A stretch of 64,000 nt of DNA from Candidatus Harpocratesius repetitus. GTDB taxonomy: Archaea > Asgardarchaeota > Lokiarchaeia > Sigyniarchaeales > Promethearchaeaceae. Of the stretch, positions 53,485-61,169 are shown piece by piece. Where the stretch lies: positions 1,475,666 to 1,539,665 of the forward strand of contig JAIZWK010000001.1 in assembly GCA_021498095.1 (NCBI GenBank), written 5' to 3'. A program made the translations under genes and the position numbers. The notes beneath the pieces are model-generated. The model made no database searches, was not told where the DNA came from, and saw nothing but the letters and a program-made list of their open reading frames with translations. Every line of letters starts with the position of its first letter. Within the stretch, counting starts at the first letter, position 1.

Positions 53485-54135
53485 ATGAGGTTTTATAGTA
53501 TGAAATCAATTAATCGAAAATTGTTACGAGTCTTAATATGGTTAGTAATGATTGTTTTTATTATTACCATCAGTTTAGCATGGGTATTTTACCCCGACCA
53601 GTATAAATTTTGGCAGTATTTCATCAGTGAATTTGGTGCTCGAGAAACTTTGCTGGGACATCCTAATATCACCTCAATGTATATTTTCGGATTAGGTATC
53701 ATGGGATGTGGTTTGATTGCATTTATTATGGCATTAATTTACTTCATTCGGAATGAAAAGAATATTTTACATGTTATCAAAGGATTGTCTTTACTTACAA
53801 TTGCGGTGGGAACATTAGGGATAATGAATCCATACGATTTAGTTCAGAATCATTTTATTCATCCGCTTGGTGCCACACTATTTGTCGTTGGGTTGGATTT
53901 GTATACCTTCTTTTGTCAATTCATGAGATTTAAGAATCGAAAAGTCACACTAGATACAGGAGAATCGAAGCCAATCACATTTGATAAGTATTTTGTCTTT
54001 TTGATTTTAGCTGCTTCGATCACTTTTTTGGTGTTGGCACTTCTTGGTGTAGACTCATGGTTACCACCAATGCAAAAAGTAATCTTGATTCTTTCCATGA
54101 TCGGAATAATGATTTTAGATTTGGATGATTTTTAA
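53485..54135 (+). CDS. Multi-pass membrane protein, DUF998-like
   Basis: 216 residues. ATG 53485 follows directly on a GTG (53482); an ATG at 53500 (MKSINRK) is a third choice. Six hydrophobic helices are seen. QYFISEFGAR near the start of a loop and HPLGATLFVVG midway resemble the DUF998/frag1-like integral membrane proteins I remember, which keep an S.LG or SE.G motif after helix 1. Function unknown. Alone on this strand. Confidence 0.55.
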   Translation: MRFYSMKSINRKLLRVLIWLVMIVFIITISLAWVFYPDQYKFWQYFISEFGARETLLGHPNITSMYIFGLGIMGCGLIAFIMALIYFIRNEKNILHVIKGLSLLTIAVGTLGIMNPYDLVQNHFIHPLGATLFVVGLDLYTFFCQFMRFKNRKVTLDTGESKPITFDKYFVFLILAASITFLVLALLGVDSWLPPMQKVILILSMIGIMILDLDDF

Positions 54136-54296
54136 AAAATAAAACTGTTGTTCTCTTTTTTTATTTTATTTTCCTATTGGGAATTACTACTTTTTATTGC
54201 TAATTACTTTTTTTCCTAATTGCTACTTTTTACAGATTTTTACATTTATTTATTCTTAAAGTTAACTTTTTGGTGAATGGTTCCTTAATCATTTTA

Positions 54297-55163
54297 ATGG
54301 ATAAGCTTAGTATAGAAGAATCGCACCCAGAGAATAAAAATCTAGCATCTGATATACTTTCGATTCATATCATCCAAGAATGGTTTGATGAATATTATCA
54401 ACATTTCCTTAATGGTAGCCCTCTAAATGCGGATGATCTTGATGCTATTCAACTCAAATATGCCCATTCTTATCGGGTGATGAATGAAATGGAAATAATT
54501 GCAACATCTTTAGCCAAATCAAATCGAATTAATTCTAATGATCTTGAGCAGGCTAAGATAATTGGATTATTGCATGATGTGGCGCGTTTTTCTCAATACA
54601 TCAAATATCATACTATGAATGATTCGCTTTCTGAAGATCACGGAGATTTAGGTGCAAACATCATTGAATTTGAGTCTCCTGTGAAAAATTATCCAGAATC
54701 CATTCAAAGAGAAATATGCATTGCTGTGAAATATCACAACAAAATTTCTATTCCCTCGGATTTACATGATAGAGAACTATTTTTTACAAAAATGATTCGA
54801 GACGCGGATAAATTAGATGTCTTTCACTTAGCATGTCCTATTTATCGTGATTATCCCCAAGAATTGGGTGAAAGACTGAAATTACATTTACCTTCAACAG
54901 GTCAACCATCTTCTACTGTTGTCTCATCATTCTTACAGCAAATTCCTATTCCATTTTCGGCGATACGGTCGATGACGGATTTTAAAATCCTGCAATTAGC
55001 TTGGGTGTTTGATTTTAATTTTGCTGTTTCATTAAAAATGTGCCAAGAAAGAAAGTATTTGGAGATGATTTATGCAACTTTACCAGAATTTTCAGAAAAA
55101 AAGGCAATATGGGAACAGATTCAAGAATATATTGCCAACTTTCAAGAAAACTCTCGTCGCTAA
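54297..55163 (+). CDS. HD-domain phosphohydrolase
   Basis: 288 residues from ATG 54297; a TTG at 54270 is a weaker start. The HD metal site is seen as H in KYAHSYRV, HD in GLLHDVARF, a second His set (DHGDLGANIIEF, VKYHNK) and D in RDADKLDVFH. These Mg/Mn-dependent enzymes hydrolyse nucleotides or cyclic nucleotides; the substrate cannot be told. No receiver or EAL/GGDEF gene nearby. Identity as HD protein is firm. Confidence 0.85.
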   Translation: MDKLSIEESHPENKNLASDILSIHIIQEWFDEYYQHFLNGSPLNADDLDAIQLKYAHSYRVMNEMEIIATSLAKSNRINSNDLEQAKIIGLLHDVARFSQYIKYHTMNDSLSEDHGDLGANIIEFESPVKNYPESIQREICIAVKYHNKISIPSDLHDRELFFTKMIRDADKLDVFHLACPIYRDYPQELGERLKLHLPSTGQPSSTVVSSFLQQIPIPFSAIRSMTDFKILQLAWVFDFNFAVSLKMCQERKYLEMIYATLPEFSEKKAIWEQIQEYIANFQENSRR

Positions 55164-55357
55164 TCCCAATTTTCAAAAGAATATTTTTTTAACTGTTTTA
55201 AAATTTCAAGGATTTCATAGATAATTAAATAAAATGTGTAGTTGTCTTATCTGTTCACTATCGACAAAAATCAAAGATTGACAAATGAAGCAAAAAATCT
55301 TTAGGGTGTGCATTTTCAAATATACGGAGTTTTTATATTTTCCTAAGGGAGAAAAAG

Positions 55358-56044
55358 GTGGTAAAGAAAAACGATAAGCTTTCATCAATTTTGATAAATA
55401 GTCGTAATTATGAAATATTTTTATTAAGTGAGTGGCACCAGCTGCATAATCATCAAAGAACTGCTCTGGAAGTGCGTTTTCCAATTAGGGTGTTTGGATC
55501 ATTTTTGAATGCTGAATCATGGAATTTATCTCGTGTTCTTCTCGATATTTTTAATTCTCAAGATATACCTGAACTTTCTGAATTGTTTGAATTGTCTAAT
55601 ATACGTATTGCATTCATATTTTTCCCAATTTCCACAAATTCTTCCATAAATCTTCAATTCAAGTATAGATTACAAAAATTTTTGGAACTACCTGTTTCTC
55701 AAAAATCTGTGCTTTTTCTCTCGCAAATTGACCAAAATATTGCACTAGCATCTCGTATTGTTTCAACAAAATTCAGAGAAATCGAATGGAAGAGATATAA
55801 GTTATCAAATTCAATAAAAAAATACCAGAATTTCTTTAATCATAATCGTCGTTTTATTCATTGGGAAAATCGTTTACTTTTCGGAGCGTTAGCGGCTAGA
55901 TATTTAGATGTTATTAAAATTTTTCCCCAACTTTGGATAGGATCTCGATATTATAGTGGTATCCCGCTTCATGTAGATATTGGAGAATTTGTTTTGAAGT
56001 ATGTCAAAAATGATCCAAACATCATGAAAAATCAGAAAACATAA
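55358..56044 (+). CDS. Hypothetical protein (228 residues)
   Basis: GTG start at 55358 after AAGGGAGAAAAA. The protein has no transmembrane helix, signal or motif that I recognise. FPIRVFGSFLNAESWN and RIAFIFFPISTNSS suggest alternating strands and helices; LQIDQNIALASRIVSTKFRE and on is helical and basic. It ends 9 bases before the 3' end of the convergent tRNA-Thr gene. Confidence 0.5.
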   Translation: MVKKNDKLSSILINSRNYEIFLLSEWHQLHNHQRTALEVRFPIRVFGSFLNAESWNLSRVLLDIFNSQDIPELSELFELSNIRIAFIFFPISTNSSINLQFKYRLQKFLELPVSQKSVLFLSQIDQNIALASRIVSTKFREIEWKRYKLSNSIKKYQNFFNHNRRFIHWENRLLFGALAARYLDVIKIFPQLWIGSRYYSGIPLHVDIGEFVLKYVKNDPNIMKNQKT

Positions 56045-56052
56045 AAGAATTA

Positions 56053-56142
56053 AGCCAGTGAAGGGGATTGAACCCTTGGCCTGCTGATTACAAGTCAGCC
56101 GCTTTAGCTACCAAAAGGCAATAGCCACTAAGCCACACTGGC
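56053..56142 (-). tRNA. tRNA-Thr(UGU) with a 17-nt D-loop intron
   Basis: On the minus strand, acceptor GCCAGTG (56136-56142) pairs with CACTGGC (56054-56060), discriminator U at 56053. T-arm AAGGG-TTCAATC-CCCTT, anticodon stem GCTGA/TCAGC with loop CTTGTAA (anticodon TGT), variable loop AGGCC. D-stem GCTT/AAGC. The D-loop is 25 bases (56105-56129) where eight are normal: AGTGG...CTA flanks a 17-base insert, with a GCTA repeat at the junctions. Removing 17 bases gives AGTGGCTA, a normal D-loop with A14, G18-G19 and A21. CCA is not encoded. Intron boundaries are ambiguous by up to 3 bases. Confidence 0.9.
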
Positions 56143-56321
56143 ATGCTTAAAATAAATTAGCTAAAATCAAGAATTCATAACATGCCCAACCATTAAAAAT
56201 TTTCGATATGAATGCTGAATGTGAAAGCGAAATGCAATAAGATGCCGGTCTTTTTAAAAGCAGAATGTTGATCAGTATAAAGCTTGAACTTATAAGAAAA
56301 GAATGAAATGAATTACTTAAG

Positions 56322-58544
56322 ATGATATGGTGGAATGAAAGAAATATTAATAGAATAACTGCTGAAAATCGAAAAAAATTAGTGTTTGTCTCTGGATTCG
56401 TCTTCTTTTTAATTTTTATGAGTTATATTGCCACTGTATCAACTGATTCAAATAAAATAATGGAATTTGAAACACCTCAAAGTATTTATAGTGCTTCTTC
56501 TCCAATTTCTGCTTCCGAGTTAATTGCCAGTATAAATCAATCGACTAATCCATGGGAAACGGTGGATTATGATATGGTTTTTGTCATTCCTCCAGAGCAT
56601 CCTGAATTTTTACCCATAGTGCAGGAATTTGCGGATTGGAAAGCGACTTTAGGATATCATGTATTAATTCTAGATAATTATACTTCTTATCTTGGTCGTG
56701 ATACTCCAGAGAAGCTTCGTAATGCACTAATTTCATTAGCTCAACAGTATTCAATTAAATGGTTGTTGTTGATGGGAGATACAGAGTTGATTCCCATTCG
56801 GTATATTTACAATCCTGATGGAATTATAGTTAATGATCACGAAGCTGTGGGAAATGCCTATTTAAAACCCACAGATTTTTATTATGCAGATTTAACTGGT
56901 GATTGGAATATTGACGGAGATCAATACTGGGGAGAAGATGGGATACATAATGATTACAATGGTTTACCTGAAGTTGATTATTTTCCTGAATTATATGTTG
57001 GGCGATTTCCTGTAGATAATGTCACTGAATTACAAGATCTTGTTACAAAAACGATGATTTATGAACAATCATTAAATCCTGGAGTTTGGATGCAGAGATA
57101 TTTGGCAATTTCTGGTATTTCTGATCCCGTCAGTCAATTTTCAGGAGATAGTGATGGTGAAGATGAAGCAATTTTGAATCAGTATATTTTAGATAATTTT
57201 GTTCAGGATCAAATGGATTGGCGCCATTTAGAAGAGCATACTTCAGCTTATACACCACCCAATGATAGTCGAATTGAACCATTATCAAAAGCAGCAGTGC
57301 TTGATGCAGTTAATCAAGGTCAATCGATTATTGCATATGCTGGACATGGAAGTCCCACTTCATTCTTTTCCGCTTCAGCACTTACTACAAGTGATATACC
57401 ATATTTGACGAATTTTAATAAAACATCATTTTTATATGCTGATGCTTGTTCTACAAATGCTTTTGATTTTGATTCGCCATTATCCTTAGGAGAAGCTTTT
57501 ATTAAAGCACCATCAGCTGGTGGGATCGGATATGTTGGATCTATGCGAATATCATGGTATTATCCTAACGATACAGCATTAGCACAAGATAATCGCGGTT
57601 TACTAAAGTTATTCATGCAGCAGATGTTTGAAAAACATATATATCAGCAAGGTAAAGCATTGTATGAATCGAAAGTGGCATATGTAAACAGCGATTGGTT
57701 CCAATTAGTGAATAAAACATCTGATTTTGAGTATTTTGAAATGGAACGGAAATCATTGTTTTCATACATGCTTTTGGGTGATCCATCTGTAGATATTTAC
57801 ACCGACCTTCCACACCACTTTAGTTCACTTATTGAAACAAATGCTGTTGAGTCTCCTTATGCTGGAGCGGTGTCTCCTATTACTATTACGGATGAAAATG
57901 GAGAACCAGTTCCCTATGGGCGGATAATCCTATTTCAATCCAATGGAATGTATAAAACTTTTATTGCCGATGAAAATGGCACCGCTCAAGTTATTTTTCC
58001 TTTTAATACTTCATCTATAGATTATCGCTTAGTTGGTCATAACATGCAGATGAAGAATGGAACAATTACATTAAAGGTGGATACGAAAATGCCTAAATTA
58101 GCATCAAATCTAAGTACAAATTCCAAGAAGGTTGAATATGGGAGATCGACTTCCTTTTTTGTAACTCCATCTGATTCAGAATCAGGTGTCCATGAAGTTT
58201 GGATTTTTATCAGTTCTGATAATTTTTCTTCTAAATCTTGGCAAAGTTATTTAATGCATCAAAATAAAGCGAATTTAAATGAGTATACATTATCTTTAGT
58301 TTTTACAAAGATATCTGTTTACCAAGCGGTGATTATTATTGTTGATCGTGTGGGAAATTGTTATTGCTCATATCCTGACCTGATTTTTAATATATCTGTG
58401 GAGAAACCTGTAATTTGGCAGTTGCTTGAAATATTAACATATGGAGGATTGTCTATTCCTATAATATTAGGTGTTATAGTATGGTTTAAATTGCATAAAA
58501 AACAACCATCTAGTTTGAATGATATCGTTATTTTAAAATCTTGA
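56322..58544 (+). CDS. Surface protease of the gingipain (C25) family
   Basis: 740 residues. An N-terminal hydrophobic stretch (VFVSGFVFFLIFMSYIA) acts as signal or anchor. The C25 catalytic domain follows, with H342 in AGHGSPTSF and C376 in DACSTNAFD, 34 residues apart as in gingipains. It also has Asp/Glu-rich calcium-like loops (DLTGDWNIDGDQYWGEDG). The C-terminus has beta (Ig-like) stretches from about 505 to 695 and a final transmembrane helix (ILTYGGLSIPIILGVIVWF) with a short cytoplasmic tail, so the enzyme faces outside. It probably degrades extracellular protein. Confidence 0.88.
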   Translation: MIWWNERNINRITAENRKKLVFVSGFVFFLIFMSYIATVSTDSNKIMEFETPQSIYSASSPISASELIASINQSTNPWETVDYDMVFVIPPEHPEFLPIVQEFADWKATLGYHVLILDNYTSYLGRDTPEKLRNALISLAQQYSIKWLLLMGDTELIPIRYIYNPDGIIVNDHEAVGNAYLKPTDFYYADLTGDWNIDGDQYWGEDGIHNDYNGLPEVDYFPELYVGRFPVDNVTELQDLVTKTMIYEQSLNPGVWMQRYLAISGISDPVSQFSGDSDGEDEAILNQYILDNFVQDQMDWRHLEEHTSAYTPPNDSRIEPLSKAAVLDAVNQGQSIIAYAGHGSPTSFFSASALTTSDIPYLTNFNKTSFLYADACSTNAFDFDSPLSLGEAFIKAPSAGGIGYVGSMRISWYYPNDTALAQDNRGLLKLFMQQMFEKHIYQQGKALYESKVAYVNSDWFQLVNKTSDFEYFEMERKSLFSYMLLGDPSVDIYTDLPHHFSSLIETNAVESPYAGAVSPITITDENGEPVPYGRIILFQSNGMYKTFIADENGTAQVIFPFNTSSIDYRLVGHNMQMKNGTITLKVDTKMPKLASNLSTNSKKVEYGRSTSFFVTPSDSESGVHEVWIFISSDNFSSKSWQSYLMHQNKANLNEYTLSLVFTKISVYQAVIIIVDRVGNCYCSYPDLIFNISVEKPVIWQLLEILTYGGLSIPIILGVIVWFKLHKKQPSSLNDIVILKS

Positions 58545-58706
58545 TTGATTATTGATAGATTAATTGATAGATTGGTTGATTTAGATCTCTTTTACTCTTA
58601 ATCTCTTTGATTTAATTTCAACATTCTTATCTTAATCACTAATGTAGATAAAAAGAATAAAGTAGAGTAACACATATTAATTTATTATATACTTGAGGTA
58701 AATACA

Positions 58707-59243
58707 TTGAATATCAAGAAATCTATTGTTGATTATCTTCTTTATGCAGTTGTAGTAGGACTTAGTCTTTATTTATATCTTCTGGTAAGTAATTTTTGGG
58801 GTATTTTTACCGTCTTTGCGGGAATTATCCTAATATTAGTTTATTTATTATTTACAACGCCTGGGATGCTAGTTAAAATAAAATATAGACGAATAATTCA
58901 ATTATTAAAAACACAACTTTCAATTACTGAATCAGAAATTCAAAACAAAATAACCATTGATAAGCTGAAACTTCATAAAGCCTTATATGAGATAGCAAAA
59001 GCATGGATGATTTCTCCCCTAGTTTTGTTAATTAAAAAGCAATATCTTTATGTTTCAGAGAAGGTAATGGATGAAATAGTTTCTATAGTCGAGGAATATA
59101 GGAATAATCTTCAACAACAATCAAAATCATCCAGTAAAATTATGCGTTCTCAGTTAATCTCCGAATTATCGCAGCAATATACTTTCATGACTCGACTGCA
59201 GATTGAGACCATAATTTCTCATTTAATTCGACAATTGGAATAA
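58707..59243 (+). CDS. Two-helix membrane protein with winged-helix-like tail
   Basis: 178 residues, TTG start at 58707 with GAGGT 8-9 bases upstream. Two transmembrane helices (YLLYAVVVGLSLYLYLLV and WGIFTVFAGIILILVYLLF) are followed by a helical cytoplasmic part with a winged-helix look (SITESEIQNKITIDKLKLHK, then LIKKQYLYVSEKVMDEI). Could be a membrane-linked regulator. Family not recognised. Confidence 0.55.
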   Translation: MNIKKSIVDYLLYAVVVGLSLYLYLLVSNFWGIFTVFAGIILILVYLLFTTPGMLVKIKYRRIIQLLKTQLSITESEIQNKITIDKLKLHKALYEIAKAWMISPLVLLIKKQYLYVSEKVMDEIVSIVEEYRNNLQQQSKSSSKIMRSQLISELSQQYTFMTRLQIETIISHLIRQLE

Positions 59244-59376
59244 AGAGAATTAGCTATAATTAGCTAAGAATTAAAAGGGTAATTTTTAAAAAGATTTTAT
59301 TATAAAATTATGTATTTTTGCTCGCAATATTCATTAATATTCTTAATATTTAATTTAAAAAAAGAAAATAGAACAT

Positions 59377-61149
59377 TTAATAGAATGATCGCTTAAGAAC
59401 TGGGATTTTTCTGCCTGATCCGAATGTCTTTTTATTTATTTTAATTGTTTGTGCAAGTTGGGCGCGTTTAAATTCTGCTCGGGTGTACATCTCTTCAATT
59501 CGGCGAACCAATTCAGGATCTTTTCCCATTGCAATTATTTCACGCGGGGAATATCCTTCATCTATTCGAAGTTGCAAAATTTCATCTAATAGAGGATAGG
59601 GTGGTAAATTATCTTCATCTTTTTGGTTTTCTTTCAGCTCTGCAGATGGTGGTTTTGTGATTATCGCTGATGGAATTATTTCTTCTTCACGATTAATCCA
59701 ACTTACAACTTTGTACAATTGAGTTTTGTACAAGTCTCCTGGCACATTCTTTCCTCCATTTGTATCACCATATAATGTGCAGTATCCTGTAGCGATTTCT
59801 GATTTGTTTCCAGTAGATACTAATAGTGCTTGATATTTATTTGCATAGTACATTAAAAAGAGTCCTCTCAGTCGTGATTGAAGATTTTGATCAGCTAAGT
59901 CTTCATAATATTCAGTTCCAGGAATTTCTAATATTTCATCAAATTGTTTGCGAAGAAAAGCGTGTGAATCTGTAATTGGGAGAATATAATATTTGATTCC
60001 AAGATTTTGACATAACAAAATAGAATCATCAATCGAACCTGAAGAAGAATATTTCGATGGCATCAGTAGTGCTGTCACCCGCTCTGATCCTATCGCTTTA
60101 GATGCTATATAGGCTGTAAAAGCTGAATCTATTCCACCACTAAGTCCAACCACAATCTGAGAAAATACACCAGTCTTTACAAAATAATCTCGTAAATTTA
60201 ATGTTAAAGCACTACAAATTTCTTCTTCTATTGAAAATAAATCTGAAATTGCATTTTCAGGTATAAGATCTGAGTTAAGATCTGGAAGAAGTAGATCGTT
60301 TAAAGTATTTTTATTAATAGAATTTAACAAAGAACGATGTTTGGGTAATTTTGATGCTGGAATATATGAAAAATCTTCTGTTTGAAGATTATAATCTAAA
60401 ACCATTAAAGACTCCCGACAAAAAGGAGCACGAAGAATGATTTCACCATTAGAATTGCAAACAAAGGATCTTCCGTCGAATACAAGTTCATCTTGACCTC
60501 CAACGGCGTTTAAATAAATGATTGGGATCTTATGTTTTGCTGCCTTTTCATTAATCAAAGTTTCCCTTGTTTTCTGTTTCTGAATATGATATGGTGATCC
60601 ATTTATTGAAACGATGAAATTTGCTCCATTTTGAACCAATTTCGAAGCCACATCAAGTTGATAGTCATGATCCCATAAATCTTCGCATATTGCGATACCT
60701 ATATTTAATTTGTGTAGAGTTATTGGAGTAAAATCTGTACCTGACCAAAAGTAGCGCTTTTCATCGAAAACATCATAAGTAGGTGTAAGACGTTTTGCGA
60801 TAGATGATTGAATTTTACCATCCGCTAAGATGTATGCATTATTTTGATATCTTGGATGATGATTAGGGTTTTTTTCCTGTCCAAATCCACCAAGAATAAT
60901 TGTAAGATCAGGAAAATTTTGAGCAATATTTGTCAGACTTTTTAATTCTGATTCTAAAAAATCCCGATCAAAAATTAAATCTTTAATTGGATAACCGGAT
61001 ATCGCCATTTCTGGAAAAATTATGATATCTACATGAGATTTCTGTGCATAATCACAAACAGAATTTATTTTCTCTTCATTTCCCTTTAAATCTCCCACAT
61101 TAAAATTCAATTGTGCTAAAAGAAAGCGACAGGATAAACCAGCAGTCAT
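59377..61149 (-). CDS. nadE: Glutamine-dependent NAD+ synthetase
   Basis: 590 residues. The N-terminal amidase (CN-hydrolase) has the triad E47 (FPEMAISG), K119 (AKRLTP) and C155 (AICEDLWD). The C-terminal ATP-pyrophosphatase synthetase has GLSGGIDSAFTA (about 333-344) and STGNKSEIATGY. It converts deamido-NAD to NAD with glutamine as nitrogen donor. Full length. The polB gene is 21 bases upstream on the same strand, so co-transcription is possible. Confidence 0.96.
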   Translation of the reverse strand: MTAGLSCRFLLAQLNFNVGDLKGNEEKINSVCDYAQKSHVDIIIFPEMAISGYPIKDLIFDRDFLESELKSLTNIAQNFPDLTIILGGFGQEKNPNHHPRYQNNAYILADGKIQSSIAKRLTPTYDVFDEKRYFWSGTDFTPITLHKLNIGIAICEDLWDHDYQLDVASKLVQNGANFIVSINGSPYHIQKQKTRETLINEKAAKHKIPIIYLNAVGGQDELVFDGRSFVCNSNGEIILRAPFCRESLMVLDYNLQTEDFSYIPASKLPKHRSLLNSINKNTLNDLLLPDLNSDLIPENAISDLFSIEEEICSALTLNLRDYFVKTGVFSQIVVGLSGGIDSAFTAYIASKAIGSERVTALLMPSKYSSSGSIDDSILLCQNLGIKYYILPITDSHAFLRKQFDEILEIPGTEYYEDLADQNLQSRLRGLFLMYYANKYQALLVSTGNKSEIATGYCTLYGDTNGGKNVPGDLYKTQLYKVVSWINREEEIIPSAIITKPPSAELKENQKDEDNLPPYPLLDEILQLRIDEGYSPREIIAMGKDPELVRRIEEMYTRAEFKRAQLAQTIKINKKTFGSGRKIPVLKRSFY

Positions 61150-61169
61150 AGATAGTAAAATGAAAAAAA

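Noticed and set aside
58544-58585. Short repeats of ATTGATAG after the protease gene
   Set aside because: Only two or three imperfect units, within the range of AT-rich chance.
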